This document shows positions 15,243 to 24,646 of a stretch of 64,000 nucleotides of DNA, piece after piece. Both the position numbers and the translations under genes were made by a program. Numbering within the stretch: position 1 is the first letter of the stretch; each line of letters opens with the position of its first letter. Location: contig NZ_FMYF01000001.1 of assembly GCF_900092135.1 (NCBI RefSeq), positions 194,883 through 258,882 of the forward strand, in the 5' to 3' direction. The DNA is from Raineyella antarctica (GTDB lineage Bacteria > Actinomycetota > Actinomycetes > Propionibacteriales > Propionibacteriaceae). A model generated the notes under the pieces. That model did no database searches. It was not told the origin of the DNA and saw nothing but the letters and a program-made list of their open reading frames with translations.

Positions 15243-18200
15243 GTGACCGAACACGTGACGGGCAAGCTCGCCGGCATCCTCGACCTGTTGGGCACCGAGC
15301 CCACCATCGCCGAGTGCGTGGAGGACGCGCGTGCCGGGGTCCTGCACACCTGCGACATCACGGCGCCCACCTCGTTGCGCGCCTTCCTGACCGCCGAGCT
15401 GGTGCGGCGCACCGAGCGTACGATCCTGCTGGTCACCTCCACCTACCGCGAGGCGGAGGAGCAGGTCGCCGCCCTGCAGGCCCTGCTCGGCCACGATCTG
15501 GCGGCCTACTACCCGGCCTGGGAGACGCTGCCGCACGAGCGGCTGAGCCCCCGTTCCGACACCGTGGGACGCCGGATGGAGGTGCTGCGCCGGCTGGCCG
15601 GCAAGGACGAGCGTCCGGCCCCGCGGGTCGTCGTGGCACCGGTCCGTGCCGTGCTGCAGCCGCAGGTGGCCGGCCTGGCCGACATCGCGCCGGTCCGGTT
15701 GCGCCGCGGGGAGGACCACAGCATCGACGACATCGCCGAGGCACTGGTCGCGGCCGCCTACCTGCCGGTCGACATGGTGCAGCGCCGCGGCGAGTTCGCG
15801 GTCCGCGGCGGCATCGTCGACGTGTTCCCGCCGGTCCAGGAGCACCCGGTCCGGATCGACTTCTTCGGCGACACGGTCGATGACATGCGCTACTTCATGG
15901 TGGCCGACCAGCGCTCCACCGAGCACCAGGTCGACGAGGTCGTCTGCTCCCCGTGCCGCGAGCTGCTGATGACCCCCCAGGTCCGGGCCCGGGCCGAGGC
16001 GCTGGTCGCCGACCACCCCGAGCTGACCGACATGCTCGACCGGATCGCCGAGGGGCTGGGCGCCGACGGGATGGAGTCGCTGGCGCCGGCCCTGGTCGAC
16101 CGGATGGAGCTGCTGGTCGACGTGCTGCCCGCCGACGCGATGGTGCTGGTCGCCGACCCCGAGCTGGTCCGCGGCCGTGCCTCCGACCTGGTCGCGACCT
16201 CCGAGGAGTTCCTGCAGGCCGGCTGGGCCGCCGCGGCCTCCGGCGGCCGCGCCCCGATCGACCTGCGCGCCTCCGGCTACCAGCCGCTCGGCGACGTCCG
16301 CTCCCACGTGCTGGAGCTCGGCCAGTCCTGGTGGACCCTTGCGCCGTTCGCCGTCGCGCCCGACGAGGGCCACGACTCGGCCGCCGAGGCGCTCGCCCAC
16401 ATCGCCGCCGGCGCCACCCCGATCCGTACGATCCGGGCCCGGGACGCCCAGAGCTGGGCCGGCGACATCGAACGTGCTGTCGCCGAGATCTCCGCCGCAG
16501 TCCGCACCGGCTGGCGGGTCGTGATGTCGGCCGAGGGACACGGCACCACCCAGCGGCTCGCCGAACTGCTGGCCGAGCACGACGTCGCCGCCCGGGTGGT
16601 CGAGGACGTCGCCGAGCCGCCGGTCGAGGGCGTCGTGGAACTGGTCACCACCGGCATCCGGCACGGCTTCCTGGCCGACGGCGTACGGCTGGCCGTGTGG
16701 ACCGCCGGGGACCTGTCCGGCCGGGCCCAGACCGACCGGGTCGAGCGCAAGATGCCGGGTCGGCGCAAGAAGGCCATCGACCCGCTGGAGCTGAAGCCCG
16801 GCGACCCGGTCGTGCACGAGCACCACGGTGTCGGCCGCTACGTCGAGATGATCCAGCGGACCGTCGCGGGCGCCACCCGCGACTACATGGTGATCGAGTA
16901 CGCGGCCAGCAAGAAGGGCCAGCCCGGCGACCGGGTGTTCGTCCCGATGGAGCAGCTCGACCAGGTCACCCGCTACGTGGGCGGCGAGACGCCGGTGCTG
17001 GACAAGATGGGTGGTTCGGACTGGGCCAAGCGCAAGTCGCGGGCACGGTCCGCGGTCAAGGAGATCGCCGGGGAACTCGTCCGGCTCTACGCCGCCCGCC
17101 GGGCCAGCAAGGGCTTCGCCTTCAGCCCCGACAGCACCATGCAGCGCGAGCTGGAGGACGCCTTCGACTACACCGAGACCCCCGACCAGCTGTCCGCCAT
17201 CGACGAGGTCAAGAGCGACATGGAGCAGACCGTCCCGATGGACCGGCTGATCTGCGGTGACGTCGGCTACGGCAAGACCGAGATCGCCGTCCGCGCCGCG
17301 TTCAAGGCCGTGATGGACTCCAAGCAGGTCGCCATCCTGGTGCCTACCACGCTGCTGGTCACCCAGCACTACAACACCTTCTCCGAGCGGTACGCGGGCT
17401 TCCCGATCCGGGTCGCCGCGCTCTCGCGCTTCCAGACCGAGAAGGAGTCCCGCCAGGTTATCGAGGACCTCAGCGCGGGCAGGATCGACGTCATCGTCGG
17501 CACCCACCGGCTGCTGTCGCAGGAGATCGTGTTCAAGGACCTCGGGCTGGTGATCATCGACGAGGAGCAGCGCTTCGGCGTGGAGCACAAGGAGCAGCTG
17601 AAGAAGCTGCGGATGAACGTCGACGTGCTCGCCATGTCGGCCACCCCGATCCCGCGCACCCTGGAGATGGCGATCACCGGCATCCGTGAGATGTCGACCA
17701 TCGCCACGCCCCCCGAGGAGCGCCACCCGGTGCTCACCTTCGCCGGGGCGTACGACGAGGGCCAGGTCACCGCCGCGATCCGGCGCGAGCTGCTGCGCGA
17801 GGGCCAGGTCTTCTTCGTCCACAACCGGGTGCAGACCATCGACAAGGCGGCCGCCCGGATCCGTGAGCTGGTCCCGGAGGCGCGGGTGGTGATCGCGCAC
17901 GGCCAGATGGGGGAGCGCCGGCTCGAACAGGTGATGCTCGACTTCTGGGAGCGGCGGGCCGACGTGCTGGTCGCCACCACCATCGTCGAGGCGGGCCTGG
18001 ACATCGCCAGCGCCAACACCCTGATCGTCGACCGGGCCGACCGGATGGGCCTGTCCCAGCTGCACCAGCTGCGCGGGCGCGTCGGCCGCAGCCGCGAGCG
18101 GGGCTACTGCTACTTCCTGTACCCGGCCGACAAGCCGCTGTCGCAGGAGGCGCACGACCGGCTGGCGACGCTGGCCGCCAACACCGATATCGGCGCCGGC

Positions 18201-18905
18201 ATGGCGATCGCCACCAAGGACCTGGAGATGCGCGGTGCCGGCAACCTGCTCGGCGGGGAACAGTCGGGCCACATCGCCGACGTCGGCTTCGACCTGTACA
18301 TCCGGCTGGTCGGTGAGGCGGTCGCCAACTACCGCGGCGACCGCCCCGAGGAGGCCGAGCCGGACACCCGGATCGAGCTACCGGTCGACGCGCACCTGCC
18401 GGAGGACTACATCGGCTCGGAGCGCCTGCGGCTGGAGATGTACAAGACGATCGCCGAGGTCCGCTCGGACGCCGACATCGCCGAGGTCCGCGCCGAGCTC
18501 CAGGACCGCTACGGCCCGCTGCCCGAGCCGGTCGAGACCCTCCTGGAGGTCGCCCGCTTCCGGCTGATCGCCAAGGCGGCCGGGCTGCGCGAGGTGATCG
18601 TGCAGGGCTCCAACGTACGATTCTCCCCGGTCCAGCTCCCCGAGTCGCGCCAGCTCAAGCTGGCCCGGTTGTACCCCAGGAGCGTCTACAAGACACCGGC
18701 CGGCCAGGTACTGATCCCGCGGCCCGCCACGGCGCCGCTGGGCGGCAAGCCGCTGCAGAACCGTGACCTGCTCGCCTGGGCCGTCGGCGTCGTACGGGAC
18801 CTGCTGACCGTGCCGGCCCCGCCCGGAGAGGCGCAGGGGAGCGGGGGCGATGTCGGCACCTCCGCGGGGACGGCCCGGGCCCGGGCCGGCTCCACCAGCG
18901 CGTAG
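15243..18905 (+). CDS. mfd: Transcription-repair coupling factor
   Basis: Removes RNA polymerase stalled at DNA damage and recruits UvrA. The 1220 aa product has the full domain order: a UvrB-like N-terminal part (PAWETLPHERLSP, RRGEFAVRGGIVDVFPP), the CarD-like RNA-polymerase interaction domain starting at about residue 517 (LKPGDPVVHEHHGVGRY), a RecG-like translocase with Walker A GDVGYGKTE at about 672 and DEEQ at about 773, and the C-terminal TRCF domain (LPVDAHLPEDYI). GTG 15243 is chosen; it lies 5 nt after TACCGT and has no ribosome binding site, so a leaderless mRNA is likely. An upstream in-frame extension to 15168 is not family-like. Confidence 0.95.
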   Translation: MTEHVTGKLAGILDLLGTEPTIAECVEDARAGVLHTCDITAPTSLRAFLTAELVRRTERTILLVTSTYREAEEQVAALQALLGHDLAAYYPAWETLPHERLSPRSDTVGRRMEVLRRLAGKDERPAPRVVVAPVRAVLQPQVAGLADIAPVRLRRGEDHSIDDIAEALVAAAYLPVDMVQRRGEFAVRGGIVDVFPPVQEHPVRIDFFGDTVDDMRYFMVADQRSTEHQVDEVVCSPCRELLMTPQVRARAEALVADHPELTDMLDRIAEGLGADGMESLAPALVDRMELLVDVLPADAMVLVADPELVRGRASDLVATSEEFLQAGWAAAASGGRAPIDLRASGYQPLGDVRSHVLELGQSWWTLAPFAVAPDEGHDSAAEALAHIAAGATPIRTIRARDAQSWAGDIERAVAEISAAVRTGWRVVMSAEGHGTTQRLAELLAEHDVAARVVEDVAEPPVEGVVELVTTGIRHGFLADGVRLAVWTAGDLSGRAQTDRVERKMPGRRKKAIDPLELKPGDPVVHEHHGVGRYVEMIQRTVAGATRDYMVIEYAASKKGQPGDRVFVPMEQLDQVTRYVGGETPVLDKMGGSDWAKRKSRARSAVKEIAGELVRLYAARRASKGFAFSPDSTMQRELEDAFDYTETPDQLSAIDEVKSDMEQTVPMDRLICGDVGYGKTEIAVRAAFKAVMDSKQVAILVPTTLLVTQHYNTFSERYAGFPIRVAALSRFQTEKESRQVIEDLSAGRIDVIVGTHRLLSQEIVFKDLGLVIIDEEQRFGVEHKEQLKKLRMNVDVLAMSATPIPRTLEMAITGIREMSTIATPPEERHPVLTFAGAYDEGQVTAAIRRELLREGQVFFVHNRVQTIDKAAARIRELVPEARVVIAHGQMGERRLEQVMLDFWERRADVLVATTIVEAGLDIASANTLIVDRADRMGLSQLHQLRGRVGRSRERGYCYFLYPADKPLSQEAHDRLATLAANTDIGAGMAIATKDLEMRGAGNLLGGEQSGHIADVGFDLYIRLVGEAVANYRGDRPEEAEPDTRIELPVDAHLPEDYIGSERLRLEMYKTIAEVRSDADIAEVRAELQDRYGPLPEPVETLLEVARFRLIAKAAGLREVIVQGSNVRFSPVQLPESRQLKLARLYPRSVYKTPAGQVLIPRPATAPLGGKPLQNRDLLAWAVGVVRDLLTVPAPPGEAQGSGGDVGTSAGTARARAGSTSA

Positions 18906-18940
18906 GATCACCACGACCACCACCCTCGACGGGAGACATC

Positions 18941-19462
18941 ATGGCGCTTCGCGCACTGCCCGCCCTCGCCTCGGCGGGAGCACTTATCCTCACGTTGTCG
19001 GGCTGCGCAGGCGGCTCCGGCTCCGATGCGGTCGTGATCGACGGCAGGCGGGTGTCCGTGACCGAGGTCGAGAGGACCGCCGACGCCGTCGCGAAGACGG
19101 TGCGGGGGGACAGTGCGACCCTGCGTGACCAGCAGCTGGTGGTCGCCGCCCTGGTCGCCCAGGCGCTCGCCGACAGTGCCGCCGAGAAGGCCGGCCAGCC
19201 GATCACCCCGGCCGACCGCGACGCCGCCCTGGCCTCGATCTCCGGCGGCACCCAGATCGCCGACGTTCCCGACGCCCGCCCGTACGCGGTGGCCGTCGGA
19301 GACATCGTCTATGCGCAGAAGGCCCTGGGTGCCGAGGCGATCGCCGCCCAGCAGGTCAACACCAGCATCCGGGTCAACCCGCGCTACGGCAGCTGGGACA
19401 CCCAGCAGATGAGTCTGGTCTCCGGCACCGGATCGCTGTCGGTGCCGGTCACGGTGCGCTGA
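18941..19462 (+). CDS. SurA N-terminal-like lipoprotein
   Basis: Exported lipoprotein of 173 aa. Seen: a signal peptide with lipobox LSGC at about residues 19-22, then a helical domain like the N-terminal chaperone part of SurA/trigger-type proteins (VVIDGRRVSVTEVERTADAV), and the end block VNPRYGSWD, which is conserved in actinobacterial relatives found between mfd and mazG. No peptidyl-prolyl isomerase domain is present. A folding helper at the membrane surface is plausible but unproven. GGGAGAC precedes the ATG as a ribosome binding site. Followed by mazG after 6 bp. Confidence 0.82.
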   Translation: MALRALPALASAGALILTLSGCAGGSGSDAVVIDGRRVSVTEVERTADAVAKTVRGDSATLRDQQLVVAALVAQALADSAAEKAGQPITPADRDAALASISGGTQIADVPDARPYAVAVGDIVYAQKALGAEAIAAQQVNTSIRVNPRYGSWDTQQMSLVSGTGSLSVPVTVR

Positions 19463-19468
19463 GCGCCG

Positions 19469-20143
19469 GTGGCACCCCGTGAGGTCCCGGTCGCCCGGAT
19501 CGGGGCGGCCCACCCGCAGCTGGACCGCTTCATCGAGGTGATGGGCATCCTGCGCACCGACTGCCCCTGGGATGCCGAGCAGACCCACGAGTCGCTGGTG
19601 CAGTACCTGGTCGAGGAGACCATGGAGACGGTCGAGGCGATCGAGTCCGGGGTCGAGGAGCACCTGCGCGAGGAGCTCGGCGACCTGCTGCTGCAGGTGG
19701 TCTTCCACGCCACCATCGCCGCCGAGCGCTCCGACGGCTTCGACATCGACGACGTCGCCCGCGCGGTGGCGGACAAGCTGATCGCCCGGCACCCGTACAT
19801 CTTCGAGGCCGAGGACGTCCCCGACGACCTCGACGCCACCTGGGAGCAGCGCAAGCGCCTGCTGAAGGGGCGTACGTCCACCCTGGAGGGGGTCCCGCAC
19901 CAGCTCTCGGCCATGCACCGGGCCAGCAAGGTGATCGGACGGTCAGGCTCCCACGGGGTCGACCTGGCCGGGCAGGGCATCGACCTGCCGACCGAGCCGA
20001 TCGAGGCCGACGAGCTGGGTCGTACGATCCTCGGCCTGGTCAGCCGGGCCCGGGCCAGCGGCCTGGACCCCGAACAGGTCACCCGCGACGCGCTGCGCAC
20101 CCTCGAGGAAGCGATCGTGCGCGCCGAGACAGACCCGTCCTGA
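19469..20143 (+). CDS. mazG: Nucleoside triphosphate pyrophosphohydrolase MazG
   Basis: Hydrolyses NTPs or dNTPs to monophosphates, removing damaged or excess nucleotides. Seen in the 224 aa product: LRTDCPWDAEQTHESL, then the metal-binding EETMETVEAIE and EELGDLLLQVVFHA blocks, and later RHPYIF and the WEQRKR segment, all typical of MazG. It carries one main catalytic domain, as in mycobacterial forms. GTG start, 6 bp after the lipoprotein gene, so cotranscribed with it. Enolase follows behind its own promoter. Confidence 0.92.
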   Translation: MAPREVPVARIGAAHPQLDRFIEVMGILRTDCPWDAEQTHESLVQYLVEETMETVEAIESGVEEHLREELGDLLLQVVFHATIAAERSDGFDIDDVARAVADKLIARHPYIFEAEDVPDDLDATWEQRKRLLKGRTSTLEGVPHQLSAMHRASKVIGRSGSHGVDLAGQGIDLPTEPIEADELGRTILGLVSRARASGLDPEQVTRDALRTLEEAIVRAETDPS

Positions 20144-21544
<1,401 letters not shown>

Positions 21545-21575
21545 TTTCACGCCCTGATCGGCCACACTGGAACGC

Positions 21576-22247
21576 GTGACGGACCAGGGACACAGGAAGC
21601 AAGGAGCCGGACCGGACCGAGGAGAGCCTCGGAACCGGTCCGGCTCCCGCAATTCGTCCCGGCGACCGGATTCGCCGGCGCCTGCCGCGGGGCCGTACGC
21701 GGACGATTCGGGCCGCCCGACGCGCCCGGGCCAGCCGAGTGCTGCCGTACGGCTCGTCGCCCTGGTCACCGTGCTCGCCGTCCTGCTGATCTCCGGGGCC
21801 GCCAGCCTGCAGGTCTACTTCCGCCAGCAGCACCAGATCGCGCAGTTGCGCACCTCCATCCAGGACCGCCAGAAGGCCATCGAGGACCTCGACCACCGGA
21901 TCGGCCAGTGGGACGACCCGGCGTACGTGAAGCAGCAGGCGCGGGAGCGGTACGGCTGGGTGGTGCCGGGGGAGACCGGCTACCGCGTCATCGGCCCCGA
22001 CGGCAAGCCCGTGGAGGGCGCCACGCTGGACACCAGGCGTAGCGACCAGGAGACCCCCGAGGCGGACGCCTGGTGGCTGAAGCTGTGGTCCGGTGCCCAC
22101 ACCGCCGACCGCCCGCTGCCCGGTGGTGCCCCGGTCGGGACGCCCTCGCCCACCCCGACTCCAACCCCGACTCCCGCACGCTCCGCCGCCGCTGGCGGCA
22201 CCTCCACCTCGGCCGTACCATCGGCGTCTGCCTCGCCCACGCCCTGA
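21576..22247 (+). CDS. Septum formation initiator protein (DivIC/FtsB type)
   Basis: Bitopic division protein of 223 aa that links FtsQ and FtsL-like partners at the septum. Seen: a basic, disordered cytosolic N-terminus (about 55 residues), one membrane helix (LVALVTVLAVLLISGAAS, about 60-77), an extracytoplasmic coiled coil (HQIAQLRTSIQDRQKAIEDLDHRI), and the typical WDDPAYVKQQARERYGWVVPGE block. A Pro/Thr/Ser-rich tail ends the protein. GTG start. Lies 31 bp after eno, the usual place in actinobacteria. Confidence 0.9.
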   Translation: MTDQGHRKQGAGPDRGEPRNRSGSRNSSRRPDSPAPAAGPYADDSGRPTRPGQPSAAVRLVALVTVLAVLLISGAASLQVYFRQQHQIAQLRTSIQDRQKAIEDLDHRIGQWDDPAYVKQQARERYGWVVPGETGYRVIGPDGKPVEGATLDTRRSDQETPEADAWWLKLWSGAHTADRPLPGGAPVGTPSPTPTPTPTPARSAAAGGTSTSAVPSASASPTP

Positions 22248-22312
22248 GGCTGCCACGGGTCCGGGCCGGAAGGGTGCCGGCGGTGTCGGCGGGTCGTGGG
22301 AGACTTGCCCCC

Positions 22313-22828
22313 ATGGTCGAACCGATGAGCCCCCAGGACGAGCAGGTGATCACCGAGCAGCTCGGGAGGATGCCCCGCGGCGTCGTCGGCGTCGCCTGGC
22401 GCTGCCCCTGCGGCAAGCCGGGCGTGGTAGCCACCGAGCCCCGCCTGCCGGACGGTACGCCCTTCCCGACCACGTACTACCTGACCTGCCCGCGCGCCAC
22501 CTCGGCCTGCTCCACGCTGGAGGCCTCCGGGCTGATGCTGGAGATGACAGCGCGCCTGGGGACCGACGAGGAGCTGGCCGCCGCCTACCGCCGCGCCCAC
22601 GAGGCCTACCTGGCCGACCGCGAGGCCCTCGGCCACGTGGCGGAGATCGACGGCATCAGCGCCGGCGGTATGCCGACCCGGGTCAAGTGCCTGCACGTCC
22701 TCGCCGGGCACTCGCTGGCCGCCGGCCCCGGCGTCAACCCGCTCGGCGACGAGACCCTGGCCGCCCTGGGCGAGTTCTGGGCGCGTCCCTGCCTGGAGGA
22801 CGTCCCCGCCGACGGGGCCACGCTCTGA
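22313..22828 (+). CDS. DUF501 family protein
   Basis: Cytosolic protein of 171 aa from an actinobacterial family of unknown function. Seen: CPCGKPGVV near the N-terminus, TYYLTCPRATSACS and the highly conserved RVKCLHVLAGHSLAAG segment. The repeated cysteines (CPCG, C..., KCLH) could bind a metal. It is almost always found between divIC and ppx, as here. Its stop overlaps the start of ppx (TGATG), so the two are translationally coupled. GAGACT 7 nt before the ATG is near the leaderless pattern. Confidence 0.88.
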   Translation: MVEPMSPQDEQVITEQLGRMPRGVVGVAWRCPCGKPGVVATEPRLPDGTPFPTTYYLTCPRATSACSTLEASGLMLEMTARLGTDEELAAAYRRAHEAYLADREALGHVAEIDGISAGGMPTRVKCLHVLAGHSLAAGPGVNPLGDETLAALGEFWARPCLEDVPADGATL

Positions 22829-23784
22829 TGCGCGCCGCCGGTATCGACTGCGGGACCAACTCGGTGCGCCTGCTGGTGATCGAGGCCGACACCCCGCAGG
22901 GTCCGGTGCGGGAGCTGACCCGTCAGCTGCGCCTGGTCCGGCTGGGGGAGGGCGTGGACGCGACCGGCGAGTTCTCGAGGGCCGCGCTGGCCCGTACGTT
23001 CGCGGCCCTGGACGAGTACGCCGCGATCATCCGCGAGGCGGGCATCGCCCCGGAGCACCTCCGGATGGTCGCCACCTCGGCCGCCCGCGACGTCCGCAAC
23101 CTGGAGGCCTTCACCGAGGGCGTCCGGGCCCGGCTCGGCGTTGCCCCGGAGGTCATCCCCGGCCGGCAGGAGGCCGCCCTGTCGTTCGCCGGGGCGCTCA
23201 CCGGCCTGCGGGCCGCGGGCGTCGGGGTCACCGGACCGGTGCTGGTCACCGACGTGGGCGGTGGCTCCACCGAGTTCGCCCTCGGCGACCCGGACGGAGG
23301 CCTGGGCCGGGCCGTCTCCCTCGACATCGGCTCGGTCCGGCTGCGGGAACGCTCGATGCCCGGCGACCCGCCCGGCGCCGACGAGCTCGCCGCCACCCGC
23401 GCCATCATCGACGCGGCCCTGGACACCAGTGGCATCGACTTCGCCTCCGTCCGCGACTGGGTCGGCGTCGCGGGCACGGTGACCTCGCTGATGGCCGCTC
23501 ACCTGGAGCTGGCGGCGTACGACCGGGACCGGGTGCACGGCGCCCGGATGGAACTGCCCGCACTGCAGCGGCTGGCCGAGCGGTTCTGCGCCAGCACCGT
23601 CGCCGAACTGCGCGACATTCCCTCGCTGCACCCCCAGCGCGCCGAGGTGATCAGTGCCGGCGCGCTCATCCTGGAGCGGATCTCCCGCCGGCTGTCCGTC
23701 CCCACCCTGTTGGTCTCCGAGACCGACATCCTGGACGGGGTCGCCGACAGCGCCCTGCACGCCGGGGGCCGCGCGACCTCCTGA
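22828..23784 (+). CDS. ppx: Exopolyphosphatase (Ppx/GppA family)
   Basis: Degrades polyphosphate and/or guanosine pentaphosphate, linking phosphate stores to the stringent response. The 318 aa protein is the short, two-domain actinobacterial form. Seen: the ASKHA phosphate-1 loop GIDCGTNSVRLLV at residues 5-17, MVATSAARDVRN, the phosphate-2 loop VTDVGGGSTEF, and the adenosine-type motif VAGTVTSL. It lacks the C-terminal HD-like domains of E. coli Ppx. ATG start shared with the stop of DUF501. Confidence 0.92.
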   Translation: MRAAGIDCGTNSVRLLVIEADTPQGPVRELTRQLRLVRLGEGVDATGEFSRAALARTFAALDEYAAIIREAGIAPEHLRMVATSAARDVRNLEAFTEGVRARLGVAPEVIPGRQEAALSFAGALTGLRAAGVGVTGPVLVTDVGGGSTEFALGDPDGGLGRAVSLDIGSVRLRERSMPGDPPGADELAATRAIIDAALDTSGIDFASVRDWVGVAGTVTSLMAAHLELAAYDRDRVHGARMELPALQRLAERFCASTVAELRDIPSLHPQRAEVISAGALILERISRRLSVPTLLVSETDILDGVADSALHAGGRATS

Positions 23785-23805
23785 GACGCCGGATCGTGCG
23801 TGACG

Positions 23806-23811
23806 TACGAT
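23806..23811 (+). promoter_or_regulatory. Candidate -10 box of the UAA-anticodon tRNA gene
   Basis: TACGAT, 8 nt before the tRNA 5' end. It lies in a small inverted repeat (GGATCGT/ACGATCC, 23791-23813) that may also end the ppx transcript. Confidence 0.4.
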
Positions 23812-23819
23812 CCGGACAC

Positions 23820-23892
23820 GCCCCCGTAGCCCAATGGCAGAGGCAGGCGGCTTAAACCCGCTGCAGTATGGGTTCGAATCCCATCGGGGGCA
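23820..23892 (+). tRNA. tRNA with anticodon TAA (reads UUA Leu), short class I form
   Basis: Folded by eye. Acceptor GCCCCCG (23820-23826) pairs with CGGGGGC (23885-23891); A is the discriminator. D stem GCC/GGC of 3 bp with GG in the loop. Anticodon stem GGCGG/CCGCT (one G-T) encloses CTTAAAC, so the anticodon is TAA at 23853-23855. T stem ATGGG/CCCAT encloses TTCGAAT. CCA is not encoded (CCC follows). The variable region is only 5 nt (23863-23867), whereas bacterial tRNA-Leu normally has a long variable arm. All stems pair well, so the gene looks intact; its amino-acid identity is the open point. Confidence 0.75.
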
Positions 23893-23952
23893 CCCCACCC
23901 GCCACGACTGTCGCGTCCGTGTCGGGCGTCCGGTCCGGACCGTGCGCCGAGG

Positions 23953-24279
23953 TCACTCCCGGCCATCCTCCGATGGCGTGCTGGTGGGGATGTCCGGGGA
24001 GCCAGGAGCCTCGATCGCCTTGTCATCGGCGGCTGCGGCCCGTTCACGGAAGCGCTGCTGGGCGCCCTGCTTGGTGAGCCCGTACGCGGCGCCGATCTTC
24101 GCCCACGAGGCTCCGTCGGCGCGGGCCTGGAGCACCGCTGCCTGTTCGAGGGCCTCGGTGCAGGCGCGGACGGCCCGGGCCGCCGCCAGCAACTCCTTGG
24201 GGCCGACCGCACGGTCGAAATCGTCGAGGGAAGCGTCGAGGTCCCGACGGCAGTCGTCGAGTCGGCTGACCTTGCTCAT
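23953..24279 (-). CDS. Small helix-turn-helix protein of unknown function
   Basis: Protein of 108 aa, mostly helical. Residues about 55-76 (GASWAKIGAAYGLTKQGAQQRF) look like a sigma-70 region 4 / Fis-like helix-turn-helix. An acidic tail follows. I start at ATG 24279 (MSKVSRLDD...), since the longer frame to 24351 runs through the repeat-rich promoter region. It diverges from a tiny lysine-rich gene, and the 104 bp between them hold a cluster of TTGAC half-sites, so it may regulate itself and that gene; this is inferred from position only. I cannot assign it to a named family. Confidence 0.6.
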   Translation of the reverse strand: MSKVSRLDDCRRDLDASLDDFDRAVGPKELLAAARAVRACTEALEQAAVLQARADGASWAKIGAAYGLTKQGAQQRFRERAAAADDKAIEAPGSPDIPTSTPSEDGRE

Positions 24280-24313
24280 GGCGACATCGTACGCGCCCGG
24301 TGGCAACCAGGAG

Positions 24314-24365
24314 TTGACGGTACCGTCAATCTGTGATTGACTCTCGGTCAATGCGTTGTTGACGG
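24314..24365. promoter_or_regulatory. Cluster of TTGAC half-sites between divergent genes
   Basis: Seen in order: the perfect 16-bp palindrome TTGACGGTACCGTCAA (24314-24329), the inverted repeat ATTGAC-TCTCG-GTCAAT (24336-24352), and a further TTGACGG (24359-24365). That makes five half-sites in 52 bp. The layout suggests a dimeric regulator binding twice, likely shared by the HTH gene on the left and the lysine-rich gene on the right. Confidence 0.55.
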
Positions 24366-24383
24366 ACAGAGGGAGGTGCTGAC

Positions 24384-24443
24384 ATGGCGAAGAACAAGTC
24401 GAAGAAGAACAAGAAGGACTCCAAGAAGTCCAAGAAGAAGTAA
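24384..24443 (+). CDS. Tiny lysine-rich protein (19 aa)
   Basis: Reads MAKNKSKKNKKDSKKSKKK then TAA; 11 of 19 residues are lysine, all coded AAG, with no arginine. Evidence that it is real: GGGAGGTG at 24371-24378 ends 5 nt before the ATG, the gene sits directly after a dense operator region, and a 15-bp hairpin terminator follows 27 nt after the stop. The AAG-rich stretch is unlike the CG-rich surroundings. The product would be a strongly cationic, unstructured peptide that could bind RNA, ribosomes or DNA; this is a guess. I know no named family for it. Confidence 0.55.
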   Translation: MAKNKSKKNKKDSKKSKKK

Positions 24444-24470
24444 CTCCTCCCCTCCCTGGTGGAGACGACG

Positions 24471-24504
24471 GATGGGCGCCGCGGCATCAGCCGTGGCGCC
24501 CATC
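24471..24504 (+). terminator. Hairpin terminator after the lysine-rich gene
   Basis: GATGGGCGCCGCGGC pairs with GCCGTGGCGCCCATC over 15 bp with one G-T pair and a 4-nt loop ATCA. Only GAGGTTCTC follows, so no T-run. It bounds a short transcription unit that contains just the lysine-rich gene. Confidence 0.65.
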
Positions 24505-24542
24505 GAGGTTCTCCGGGCCATGGGGTCCCCGGGACGGCTGCT

Positions 24543-24579
24543 GGCGAGGTGGCGAGGGGGCGAGGTGGCGAGGTGGCCG
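24543..24579 (+). repeat. Short tandem repeat GGCGAGGTG
   Basis: A 9-bp unit GGCGAGGTG (one copy GGCGAGGGG) repeats about four times upstream of the MFS gene. No coding frame or promoter role is apparent. Confidence 0.55.
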
Positions 24580-24646
24580 TGGGGCAGGCGGCGCGGGGTG
24601 CAGCCCAGGTTTCGCCGGCCACGGTCGGACTGACAGGATCGAGGGC

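Noticed and set aside
15150-18272. 1040-codon - strand frame opposite mfd
   Set aside because: Antisense shadow of mfd; Asp/Gly/His-rich with no domain.
24543-24579. CRISPR-like short repeats
   Set aside because: Units are 9 bp with no spacers; a simple tandem repeat.
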